Shown here piece by piece: positions 1 through 4,953 of a stretch of 8,047 nt of DNA. The stretch comes from Acidobacteriota bacterium (GTDB lineage: Bacteria; Acidobacteriota; Thermoanaerobaculia; Multivoradales; SZUA-115): contig QIHU01000286.1 of assembly GCA_003231035.1 (NCBI GenBank), positions 1 through 8,047 on the forward strand. Direction: 5' to 3'. The notes under the pieces are model-generated. The model was not told the DNA's origin. It did no database searches and saw nothing but the letters and a program-made list of their open reading frames with translations. A program made the translations under genes and the position numbers. How positions within the stretch are numbered: the first letter of the stretch is position 1; each line of letters begins with the position of its first letter.

Positions 1-2
1 AC

Positions 3-263
3 GCCGACCTGCTCTTTGAGATCGTCTCGCTGCGCTACGAGAAGCGACCCACCATCATCACCACCAACAAGCCCTTCGCCGAGTGGTCCGAGGTCTTCCC
101 CAACGCCACCTGCGTCGTCACCATCGTCGACCGCCTCGTCCACCGCTCCGAGGTCGTCTCCATCGAAGGCAGCTCCTTCCGACTCAAAGAGTCCAAGGAA
201 GAGGCCAAGCGCCGGGCACGCAGCCGCGCCCGGCGGACACGCAAACCGGCTAGAAAGTCGTGA
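3..263 (+). CDS. istB: IstB-like transposition helper ATPase, C-terminal fragment
   Basis: Only the last 86 codons are in the window; the start lies upstream. IstB is the AAA+ ATPase of IS21 elements that binds DNA and activates the IstA transposase for target selection. The visible part carries the typical C-terminal half of the ATPase core: 'LLFEIVSLRYEKRPTIITTN' (sensor-1 region, with the TTN motif), then 'PFAEWSEVFPNATCVVTIVD', then 'DRLVHRSEVVSIEGSSFRLK' with the conserved D-R-x-x-H, and a basic tail rich in Arg and Lys. The Walker A and B motifs would be upstream and are not seen. The stop TGA overlaps the GTG start of the next ORF, so the two are translationally coupled. The family call is secure; whether the element is intact cannot be judged. 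Confidence 0.93.
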   Translation, partial: ADLLFEIVSLRYEKRPTIITTNKPFAEWSEVFPNATCVVTIVDRLVHRSEVVSIEGSSFRLKESKEEAKRRARSRARRTRKPARKS

Positions 264-574
264 CCCGCAACGACTACATCCACCAGGTCCTGCACCCCTA
301 CCTCGATGCACCCGACACGCCCGACAAGCCGCGTCGCGGCGACAGGACTCTAGCCGGGCAATTCCAACAACAAGGTGTACCCCTCGATCTCATCGAACAC
401 GCCATCGCCCTGGCCAGCCTCCGAAGAGCACTACGACCGGCCAGCGCCGCCCCCCTCGAACCCATACGCTCCCTGGCCTACCTACGCCCCCTCATCAAGC
501 AGCTACGACGAACCGGCATCGACCCCAGCTACCGCTACTATGTCGCTGAGCGCTACGTCAACTTGAAGGTGTAG
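260..574 (+). CDS. Small IS21-associated protein of unknown function, coupled to istB
   Basis: A 104-residue ORF starts with GTG at 260 and shares the bases GTGA with the istB stop codon, a classical coupled overlap. The product is basic and probably helical, with a proline-rich 'HPYLDAPDTPDKPRRGDRT' stretch (about residues 12-30), a central 'FQQQGVPLDLIEHAIALASL' helix and a C-terminal 'YLRPLIKQLRRTGIDPSYRY' segment. No catalytic motif is visible. Standard IS21 elements have only istA and istB. Short third ORFs with a 'YLDLPDTP..PRR.DR.LA..L...GVPL' pattern occur, from memory, after istB in some environmental bacteria, so this is read as an accessory gene of the element. It could be a DNA-binding or regulatory helper, but nothing in the sequence proves a role. 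Confidence 0.7.
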   Translation: MTRNDYIHQVLHPYLDAPDTPDKPRRGDRTLAGQFQQQGVPLDLIEHAIALASLRRALRPASAAPLEPIRSLAYLRPLIKQLRRTGIDPSYRYYVAERYVNLKV

Positions 575-594
575 GAACGAGCCGCGTCGGAAAC

Positions 595-640
595 GAGCGA
601 GATGACCGGAATGCGGCGGTTTCTGATGACCGTTAACACA
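595..640 (+). repeat. Putative IS21 right-end terminal repeats
   Basis: GATGACCG occurs at 601-608 and 625-632, 24 bases apart, in a stretch lying 26 bases after the last ORF of the IS. Spaced direct repeats inside the ends are typical binding sites for the IstA transposase. The first copy continues as GATGACCGGAAT and the second as GATGACCGTTAAC, so the match is confined to the 8-base core. Confidence 0.4.
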
Positions 641-856
641 AAGCGGAAGAAGCAGCCGGAGAAGGACAAAGAGAAGCCGCCGCCGACCACAAAACCACTC
701 GTCGAACCCGCAACGATCAACGGAAGCAAACTCTTGATGGAAACGGCCCGAGCTTTCGGCCGAGTGCTTGCCTCTATTGGTAATCCTCTTGCCATTGACC
801 TCGCGCTTGCAGAGGCCGAAAGAGAAGCTCACCGAATTCTCGATGAGTCCTCCTGA
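602..856 (+). CDS. Small hypothetical protein, lysine/proline-rich N terminus
   Basis: 84 residues if started at ATG 602. ATGs at 611 and 626 are alternatives, the last giving 76 residues starting MTVNTKRKK. The N-terminal third is highly charged and proline-rich ('KRKKQPEKDKEKPPPTTK'); the rest looks like one or two amphipathic helices ('SKLLMETARAFGRVLASIGN' and 'IDLALAEAEREAHRILDESS'). No known domain is recognised. The first codons lie inside the putative IS end, so the native start may have been replaced by the insertion; no convincing Shine-Dalgarno precedes any of the starts. In favour of a real gene: the stop codon is followed within 8 bases by a well-formed intrinsic terminator. Confidence 0.45.
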   Translation: MTGMRRFLMTVNTKRKKQPEKDKEKPPPTTKPLVEPATINGSKLLMETARAFGRVLASIGNPLAIDLALAEAEREAHRILDESS

Positions 857-863
857 AGGACAA

Positions 864-897
864 CACCCCAGCCAACCGGCCGGGGTGCTTTTCATTT
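864..897 (+). terminator. Rho-independent terminator
   Basis: CACCCC (864-869) pairs with GGGGTG (882-887), and inside it GCC (871-873) pairs with GGC (878-880) around an AACC loop; a single A-C mismatch separates the two helices. It is followed by CTTTTCATTT. It sits just after the small ORF ending at 856 and before the convergent gene ending at 960. Confidence 0.8.
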
Positions 898-959
898 GGG
901 TTGTAGACCCTAGAGATCGCCCCACCCCAAAGGCATTTGCTAACACCTGAAGATCCGGT

Positions 960-2291
960 CTATTCCTCGGTTGCGAAGTGACCAAGATTCTGCGCCGAGC
1001 GCTCTTGCATCAGATTTCTAGCCAGGGTTCCGACAGAAACGGGTAACAGGTTCTCGTTGGCCACCACATGCGCCAAGTCCACATCCGAAAGGGATTGCAG
1101 CCACCCTAAAGCTACTTCGGGTGTTTCGGCTCTTTGAAGGATCAGGGATGCTATATCTAGGCCGTTCTCTGGGTCCACCCGACTCAACGCCTCTACAAGA
1201 AAGTCGTCCTTGGCCTCCACCTCGGGTAGCATGGAGGCTATCCAGTCCTTTCTGTACTCGCTGGCAGTAGAGACGTTCTCCAGGATTAGCCTTCGAACCA
1301 TCTTCGGGTCACGCTGAATTTCAGCCAACAGAATCTCATCTGGCTTCGGCGCCCTGTCGCTATCGAGCGCAGACCAACTTGCATCACGAATGAAGACATA
1401 GAGTTCTCGTGGCAAGTCAAGGCTGCCCGTTTCTTGATCCCCGAGGAAAAGAAGCCGCCAAGCGGCGAATCGTAGTGCGTTCCCTCGTTCGAGCGTCCAT
1501 TGTATGGAGCGATCTCTCTCCTCCAGAATGCGCAGTGCCATGGCTTGATCGGTGGGGCTGAAGGGGCTTCCGGAGCCACAGAGGTTGACGAGAATCGCGT
1601 CGTCCAGCCGGCGAAGCACCGCTTCTCGGGCATCTGCCTGCTTTAGGGCCAGAAGGATCTTCGATGCCAAGTACGCTTCTGACTCCCAGTTCACGCGCTC
1701 CAGCACAGCAAGCGCTTTCTCTACCTGAAAATCGATCCGAGTTGCTACCAGACCTGCGATAGGAGACTCAGCAATCCCTAGATGTGCATCGAGCAGATCC
1801 CGAAGGTCTGCCTCTTGCGTGATCATACTGATCGCCTGGGCGCCTAAGTCAAAAAGAACGATGCTGGTTGCGAGTTCTTCGAGTTGGACGGCCGTTGTTA
1901 CGGTCTCAACGCGTTGTCGAAGAGCGGCGAGCGCCTCCACGCTCGGAAAGAGAGTTGGCGCATCAGGTGGTGCATTCTTGGCGAGCCATTGGCGCAGGGG
2001 CTTGCCGATACTCAACCCTGAGTAGGGGTCTTCCGCCAGGCTCTCATGCTCGCCATATCCGGTCGCGAACTCGATTTGCCTCCGCCTGGCGGAGGCGATC
2101 TCTCGCAGGAGCGCTGGATCCCCCAGCGCATCCAACATTGCTCGTTCAAGGTGGTCTTCCACCGCATGGCCTCTCAGATCGCCCTCAAAAGAGGGCAAGC
2201 CGCTGGCGATTGCTGGTACGGCAATTGTCAAGGAGATGGCTAGCACCAGTGAGCTAGGCCAACTCCTTGACGTTCGACGACCTTTCATCAT
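960..2291 (-). CDS. Exported hypothetical protein, largely helical
   Basis: 443 residues, not recognised as any named family. The N terminus is a textbook Sec signal peptide: basic residues 4-9, a hydrophobic core 'SSLVLAISLTIAVPAIAS' and an AIA-S cleavage site near residue 29. There is no lipobox cysteine. The mature part is rich in Ala, Leu, Glu and Arg and reads as many short amphipathic helices with no further membrane segment. Some stretches ('EKALAVLERVNWESEAYLAS', 'REAVLRRLDDAILVNLCGSG', 'DDFLVEALSRVDPENGLDIA') have a loose HEAT-like helix-turn-helix feel, but no regular repeat length was established. Start: two ATGs in tandem at 2291-2286; the first is used. Only 6 bases separate it from the stop of the upstream cysteine-rich gene, so the two are almost certainly one operon and may act together in the periplasm or outside the cell. 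The upstream Shine-Dalgarno is poor, suggesting coupled translation. Confidence 0.78.
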   Translation of the reverse strand: MMKGRRTSRSWPSSLVLAISLTIAVPAIASGLPSFEGDLRGHAVEDHLERAMLDALGDPALLREIASARRRQIEFATGYGEHESLAEDPYSGLSIGKPLRQWLAKNAPPDAPTLFPSVEALAALRQRVETVTTAVQLEELATSIVLFDLGAQAISMITQEADLRDLLDAHLGIAESPIAGLVATRIDFQVEKALAVLERVNWESEAYLASKILLALKQADAREAVLRRLDDAILVNLCGSGSPFSPTDQAMALRILEERDRSIQWTLERGNALRFAAWRLLFLGDQETGSLDLPRELYVFIRDASWSALDSDRAPKPDEILLAEIQRDPKMVRRLILENVSTASEYRKDWIASMLPEVEAKDDFLVEALSRVDPENGLDIASLILQRAETPEVALGWLQSLSDVDLAHVVANENLLPVSVGTLARNLMQERSAQNLGHFATEE

Positions 2292-2297
2292 GAGATC

Positions 2298-2774
2298 TTA
2301 GCCCAGTCCCAGACCGCTGCATTGCAGCGCCTGGTTCGAGCCACCGCACGTCCGGGTGTAGCATGTATTTCCGCGCCGGAAGTAGATTCTTCCTCCATCG
2401 ATTCTGGCAGCATCGACTACGTGTTCTAGGTGTGGTGCGGAAGAACCTTCGCAGTGAAGGGCCACAAAACACCGACTATTTGTCTGCCACCAGTTCTGCG
2501 TGCACCCGATCGAGGCCCAGTTGGACTCATTGCCTGGGTCCGTGGAAGTACAGAGACCTTCCTGGCCGGGCCTGCCTGAACAGCCCTCAAAGGGAATGTC
2601 GGGATCGTGCACATGCAGGCGCGGTACTGATCCGCTCCCGGCCCCCTCGTCACAGTCGCCGACGGGGTAGTAGAGCGTAGCGGGCTGTGCGAAAGCTGCC
2701 GGGGCGCACAAGACAGCTAAAAGGAAGAGCGTTGCCCTGACCCAAGAACCCGCCCGAATCGTGTTGTTTCTCAT
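2298..2774 (-). CDS. Small secreted cysteine-rich protein, unknown function
   Basis: 158 residues from ATG 2774. This start is chosen over the upstream in-frame codon at 2828 because AAGGAGG lies 9 bases before it and because it opens directly into a signal peptide ('RATLFLLAVLCAPAAFA|QPA', cleavage after residue 29). The mature protein has nine cysteines in about 129 residues (as DC, GC, LC, GC, RC, HC, TC, TC and QC), plus many Gly, Ser and Asn and a 'CTQNWWQTNSRCFVALHC' segment. This composition fits a small extracytoplasmic protein held by disulfides, the odd cysteine perhaps being free or intermolecular. No family is recognised. It is the first gene of an operon with the 443-residue exported protein, 6 bases apart. 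A binding, adhesion or inhibitor role is possible but is pure conjecture. Confidence 0.75.
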   Translation of the reverse strand: MRNNTIRAGSWVRATLFLLAVLCAPAAFAQPATLYYPVGDCDEGAGSGSVPRLHVHDPDIPFEGCSGRPGQEGLCTSTDPGNESNWASIGCTQNWWQTNSRCFVALHCEGSSAPHLEHVVDAARIDGGRIYFRRGNTCYTRTCGGSNQALQCSGLGLG

Positions 2775-2783
2775 AGCTTTTTG

Positions 2784-2790
2784 CCTCCTT
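2784..2790 (-). promoter_or_regulatory. Strong Shine-Dalgarno deciding the start of the Cys-rich gene
   Basis: On the minus strand the sequence AAGGAGG stands 9 bases before the ATG at 2774. It is one of the best ribosome binding sites in the window and excludes the longer reading from 2828. Confidence 0.85.
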
Positions 2791-2812
2791 AATCTGAAGT
2801 TGTCGGAACCCC

Positions 2813-2841
2813 AACATAGTCTCTCCACCCAACAGAGTCAA
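2813..2841 (-). promoter_or_regulatory. Sigma70-type promoter for the secreted-protein operon
   Basis: On the minus strand a -35 box TTGACT (2841-2836) and a -10 box TATGTT (2818-2813) are separated by exactly 17 bases. The predicted transcript starts near 2806, giving a leader of about 30 bases that contains the AAGGAGG ribosome site. Confidence 0.65.
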
Positions 2842-3127
2842 CACTCTAAACAAAATATTTCAATAGGAATTACCGGCTCGCTCACTCCAGATGGCACCAA
2901 CTGGTTAGGTGTCACTCATTTCGCTGGCCCTTACCTCCGACGGGAAGGAGTGAGGACCAGATGAGCGACGCATCGCCTGAGATTCGGGCCAAAAGGCTGC
3001 CAGTAGGAGAAACTGAGCGGTTCTTCAGGGTGGCCCGACATCGATTTTCTATTTCCCCCATCGTTTCAAGCGAGGCTCTCCCACCGAACCTCAGATCAAC
3101 ACTATCTATCGACTGCCCTAGCGCTTC
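2842..3127. other. Gene-poor intergenic stretch with an IS-end-like repeat
   Basis: No convincing gene is seen on either strand. The AT-rich part at 2842-2875 lies behind the promoter of the secreted-protein operon. At 2909-2928 is a 20-base repeat that recurs at 4306-4325. A plus-strand reading frame opens at 2961 behind a purine-rich GGAAGGAGTGAGGA, but its product is low-complexity and runs antisense into a transposase remnant, so it is not called. Confidence 0.5.
2909..2928 (+). repeat. 20-base direct repeat, copy A (IS-end-like)
   Basis: GTGTCACTCATTTCGCTGGC here matches GTGTCACTCATCTCGCTGGC at 4306-4325 in 19 of 20 positions, in the same orientation and 1397 bases apart. A similar core appears at 3502-3509 (CCATTTCG) and 4222-4230 (GATCTCGCT). 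The pattern suggests fragments of the multi-repeat end of an insertion sequence. Confidence 0.6.
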
Positions 3128-3480
3128 CTATCCCGGCACTGGCTCCGGCCTCACAAAGGGCCCGGCGGGAGGAAACGAGCCTTCTGGGAAGCCGCACGGG
3201 TGTTCGCCGCGACGAAGCCTCTTCGCCGCCTCTCGGAAGCTCTTGACGAAGGCGTCGTAGGCACGATAGAAGCGGCGGCGGGCTCGGCGCGAGTAGGCAT
3301 GGAAACTCGGGGCTGGTGACTTCTTGCTGCGTTTGGGGCGGCCGTGGGGGTGGGCTTTGAGAATCGCCGACCGAGGGGCCTACTGCCCGCCTGGTTGTTG
3401 CGATCTTGAGTCTCACGCTCGATATGCTCAACCATCTCGGTGACATGGCTCCTGACAGTTTCGGCTGGCCGTTTCGCGAA
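3128..3480 (-). pseudogene. C-terminal remnant of a Y1-type (IS200-like/REP-associated) transposase, frameshifted
   Basis: Two abutting minus-strand frames together spell the C-terminal third of a transposase family I recall from Planctomycetes, Myxococcota and Acidobacteriota. Upstream (about 3480-3375) reads 'RPAETVRSHVTEMVEHIERE' and, a few residues on, 'NNQAGSRPLG'. Downstream (3367-3128) reads 'AILKAHPHGRPKRSKKSPAP', then 'SFHAYSRRARRRFYRAYDAF' and 'GFPEGSFPPAGPFVRPEPVP' before TAG. The order '(E/H)IE.E......PLG..AIL..(D/H)PH.RP...KKSPAP.FHA....FP.GSFPPA.PFV' fits that family well. The frames meet near 3367-3376, where one base appears to be lost; an in-frame TAG at 3382-3380 blocks the downstream frame from extending. 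The catalytic N terminus (HUH motif and Tyr) is absent, so this is dead DNA. The family assignment rests on memory of the C-terminal motif. Confidence 0.62.
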
Positions 3481-3538
3481 GTGGCGTTCACTTAGGAGAG
3501 CCCATTTCGCTCAGTGGCGGTCACTTCGTGGAGGTCAG
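3472..3538 (+). repeat. 33-base-period repeats resembling IS21 termini
   Basis: A 22-base unit at 3472-3493 recurs at 3505-3526 with three differences; the core is AGTGGCGTTCACTT in the first copy and AGTGGCGGTCACTT in the second. GTGGAGGTCAG follows at 3528-3538 and is found again, identical, at 4338-4348. Such closely spaced imperfect repeats are what IS21 ends look like. The stretch overlaps the 3' end of the nucleotidyltransferase gene and the 5' part of the transposase remnant, so an insertion may have shaped both ends. Confidence 0.45.
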
Positions 3539-3970
3539 TTTTCGGAGCCGCTTGAGGTCTGGTAGGTCCTTCTCGGGACGGCCCGCGGCTTGCTTCATCG
3601 CTATCAGATCCCGTAGCGAAGCAAAGTGAGTTGGCACTCCGAGGAAATCAGCGGCTTCTCGGCGCTCCCACACTCTCTGCCAGTTCGCGCCGGGAACACG
3701 AGAGTGAAATTCCACTCGCAAGAGACCTCCGAAGGACAAAATGTCGCCAGACAGGAAATCCTCGATGGAGAAATCGGTTTCCTCGCCGGCCCAGGACACC
3801 ACGGCGCGTCGCGCTCGTTGTGCATTCTCTCGAGTGGGCTCGATTAGGACATCGATGTCACGGGTTGTCCGATACGGAATTAGCCGTATCACCGCCATCC
3901 CCCCAATCACGACATAGACCACGCCTTCGCTGTTGAGCGAGGCCAGGAAATCGGCAAAGTCCTTGCTCAT
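3521..3970 (-). CDS. Nucleotidyltransferase-fold protein (AbiEii/DUF6036-like)
   Basis: 149 residues. The N-terminal part shows the minimal nucleotidyltransferase signature: 'YVVIGGMAVIRL' with GG at 23-24, then 'TTRDIDVLIEP' with the metal-binding acidic pair D38 and D40, and a possible third acid at E87 in 'GLLRVEFHS'. The C-terminal 'HFASLRDLIAMKQAAGRPEK' followed by 'DLPDLKRL' is the usual end of this group, in which the Lys and Asp residues are conserved. Relatives include antitoxin or toxin components of abortive-infection and toxin-antitoxin modules that transfer nucleotides to tRNA or protein; the acceptor here is unknown. AAGG lies a few bases before ATG 3970. The gene starts inside the reading frame of a small helical protein, suggesting a two-gene cassette. 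The last residues (LTSTK) fall within IS-like repeats, so the native C terminus may have been replaced. Fold confidence is good; function is inferred. Confidence 0.8.
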   Translation of the reverse strand: MSKDFADFLASLNSEGVVYVVIGGMAVIRLIPYRTTRDIDVLIEPTRENAQRARRAVVSWAGEETDFSIEDFLSGDILSFGGLLRVEFHSRVPGANWQRVWERREAADFLGVPTHFASLRDLIAMKQAAGRPEKDLPDLKRLRKLTSTK

Positions 3971-4142
3971 GACCTTCGAGCTCCGTCCAGAGAGTATAGG
4001 CCGCGTCGAGGAGGCCGATCGCCGCCGCCATACGCTCCTCAGGGGTCGCCGCCAAGGCGTCGAGGACCTCCTGCCGGATCGACTCTTCTTCGCTCTCGGA
4101 AAGGGAAAACCTATTCTGTTTCAATGATTTGAAGCGCGGCAT
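3858..4142 (-). CDS. Small helical partner protein upstream of the nucleotidyltransferase
   Basis: 94 residues from ATG 4142; a GTG at 4175 would add 11. The convincing part is residues 1 to about 59: 'MPRFKSLKQNRFSLSESEEE' followed by 'ALAATPEERMAAAIGLLDAA' and 'YTLWTELEGHEQ', an acidic helical protein of the kind that often precedes nucleotidyltransferase genes. The rest (after 'EGHEQ') is read from the same DNA as the nucleotidyltransferase start, overlaps it by 113 bases, and looks like out-of-frame sequence (Arg, Gly and Trp rich). The ancestral gene may have stopped near 3970 before a frameshift extended it. A -10-like TAGACT lies 7 bases before ATG 4142 and there is no Shine-Dalgarno, so this start may be leaderless. 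The role could be antitoxin or cofactor to the transferase; this is inferred from position only. Confidence 0.5.
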   Translation of the reverse strand: MPRFKSLKQNRFSLSESEEESIRQEVLDALAATPEERMAAAIGLLDAAYTLWTELEGHEQGLCRFPGLAQQRRRGLCRDWGDGGDTANSVSDNP

Positions 4143-4149
4143 CGCACTC

Positions 4150-4158
4150 AGTCTATCA
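4150..4158 (-). promoter_or_regulatory. Extended -10 promoter element for the nucleotidyltransferase cassette
   Basis: On the minus strand TGATAGACT forms a TGn plus -10 hexamer (TAGACT, 4155-4150), 7 bases upstream of ATG 4142. No clear -35 box is seen at 16-18 bases. Transcription would start at or within a base or two of the ATG. Confidence 0.35.
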
Positions 4159-4226
4159 TCGCCCTCCGGTGACACGAGAGGTCCACCGAAGCCGCTGAGG
4201 TGAAGTGGCTGAGGGGGTAGTGATCT

Positions 4227-4271
4227 CGCTGAGGCTTGCCAGGGTACTTTCCTGGCAAGCCTCCCTGAGCG
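4227..4271. repeat. Strong inverted repeat (13-base perfect arms)
   Basis: GAGGCTTGCCAGG (4231-4243) and CCTGGCAAGCCTC (4251-4263) are perfect complements around a 7-base loop GTACTTT. An outer CGCT (4227-4230) and AGCG (4268-4271) can pair after a 4-base bulge. There is no T-run on either side, so it is not a standard intrinsic terminator. It lies between divergent genes (nucleotidyltransferase cassette leftward, marR rightward) next to IS-end-like motifs, so a mobile-element end or a REP-like element is possible. Confidence 0.65.
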
Positions 4272-4305
4272 CCCCCAACTCCGGGGTGCCTATCAGTCAG
4301 ATTAC

Positions 4306-4348
4306 GTGTCACTCATCTCGCTGGCGCCGGGGTCGAAGTGGAGGTCAG
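4306..4348 (+). repeat. IS-end-like repeats, copy B
   Basis: Bases 4306-4325 repeat 2909-2928 with one mismatch, and GTGGAGGTCAG at 4338-4348 repeats 3528-3538 exactly. This ties the three sites together as parts of one repeat family bracketing the transposase remnant and the nucleotidyltransferase cassette. Confidence 0.55.
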
Positions 4349-4389
4349 GGTCCGTTAGAGGTCAGGCCGGCCGATCGACTTCACACCTC

Positions 4390-4418
4390 TTGACGATTAT
4401 CCTCGGGAGGAATATAGT
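4390..4418 (+). promoter_or_regulatory. marR promoter with embedded palindrome (candidate MarR operator)
   Basis: The -35 box TTGACG (4390-4395) and the -10 box TATAGT (4413-4418) are 17 bases apart, close to sigma70 consensus. The spacer holds the palindrome TCCTCGGGAGGA (4400-4411), well placed for a repressor to block polymerase, as MarR proteins often do at their own promoters. GGGAGG here looks like a Shine-Dalgarno but lies 17 bases from the GTG and upstream of the predicted transcription start, so it cannot serve as one. Confidence 0.65.
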
Positions 4419-4427
4419 AGCGCCCAC

Positions 4428-4904
4428 GTGAAGCGCAAGACACTCCGAGACGAGATTCAACTGACGAAGGACTTCCCATCGCTCGAGGCCAAAGTGTTTC
4501 TGAACCTCTCTCGAACCACCGAGGCGCTGTCCGTGGCGCCGCACGCTTTGCTTCGCGACGCGGGGCTCTCGCCTTCGAAGTACAACGTGCTTCGCATCCT
4601 GCGAGGCGCCGGCGACTCGCGGTTGTGCTGCCGGGAGATCGTCGAGCGCATGGTGACTCGGGACTCGGATATGACCCGGCTGCTCGACGGCCTCGAACGC
4701 AAGGGGCTGGTTGAGCGCACCCGGTCGCAACGCGATCGACGGGTGATCGTCAGCCAGATCTCGGCCGCCGGTCTCGAGCTCCTGGCCGAGCTGGACGCAC
4801 CGATGCAGGCCACTCACACCGCTCAGTTCGAGCACCTCTCCAGATCCAAGCTGGAGCGTCTGTCGCGCTTGCTGGAGGAAGCGCGGCGGAGTCTAGCCTG
4901 CTGA
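4428..4904 (+). CDS. MarR-family transcriptional regulator
   Basis: 158 residues from GTG 4428; no other in-frame start lies nearby upstream. MarR proteins are dimeric winged-helix regulators that usually repress their own promoter and neighbours until a ligand or oxidant releases them. The winged helix spans roughly residues 47-110: 'LSPSKYNVLRILRGAG', the recognition region 'IVERMVTRDSDMTRLLDGLE' and the wing 'GLVERTRSQRDRRVIVSQIS' with the conserved D-R-R. Helices at both ends serve dimerisation. Vicinal cysteines C67-C68 sit just before the recognition segment and C158 is the last residue; these might sense oxidants or metal, though a Cys at this position is, from memory, common in the subfamily. 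It precedes pirin by about 50 bases in the same direction. The promoter puts the mRNA 5' end within a few bases of the GTG, implying leaderless translation. Confidence 0.9.
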   Translation: MKRKTLRDEIQLTKDFPSLEAKVFLNLSRTTEALSVAPHALLRDAGLSPSKYNVLRILRGAGDSRLCCREIVERMVTRDSDMTRLLDGLERKGLVERTRSQRDRRVIVSQISAAGLELLAELDAPMQATHTAQFEHLSRSKLERLSRLLEEARRSLAC

Positions 4905-4920
4905 CTGAGAACAAGAACAC

Positions 4921-4936
4921 CTTACGAGGATATTCG
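4921..4936. promoter_or_regulatory. Candidate second MarR site between marR and pirin
   Basis: The reverse complement of this stretch contains TATCCTCGTAAGG, which matches TATCCTCGGGAGG in the marR promoter at 11 of 13 positions, including the exact octamer TATCCTCG. It lies about 20-30 bases before the pirin start, where a regulator could act on an internal promoter. The evidence is similarity only. Confidence 0.35.
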
Positions 4937-4953
4937 TTGAAAGGATTAAACCG

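Larger units (their letters stand above)
1..640 (+). mobile_element. Right-hand part of an IS21-family insertion sequence (truncated by window edge)
   Basis: The 3' end of an IstB-type ATPase gene is followed by a coupled small ORF and then by a short repeated motif, GATGACCG, at 601-608 and 625-632, ending in TTAACACA (633-640). IS21 elements carry istA-istB and several short terminal repeats at each end, usually finishing in CA. The two GATGACCG copies are therefore read as terminal repeats and the element boundary is placed near 636-640. The exact end is a guess: the left end and istA lie outside the window and no target duplication can be checked. Confidence 0.5.

Noticed and set aside
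2078..2096. 19-base palindrome GCCTCCGCCTGGCGGAGGC
   Set aside because: It lies well inside the coding region of the exported 443-residue protein, where it encodes part of an Ala/Arg-rich helix; no sign of an independent role.
1868..2257. Long plus-strand open frame opposite the exported helical protein
   Set aside because: Arg/Pro-rich shadow of the minus-strand gene; no ribosome site and no domain.
2961..3260. Plus-strand frame of 99 codons behind a purine-rich ribosome-site-like sequence
   Set aside because: The product is low in recognisable structure, its second half is antisense to a transposase remnant with clear family motifs, and no promoter is evident.
3472..3538. Repeats considered as a CRISPR array
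   Set aside because: Only two imperfect 22-base copies at 33-base spacing with 11-base gaps; no further units or cas genes.
4405..4410. GGGAGG as ribosome binding site for marR
   Set aside because: It lies 17 bases from the GTG and inside the spacer of a near-consensus promoter, so it should not be in the mRNA.
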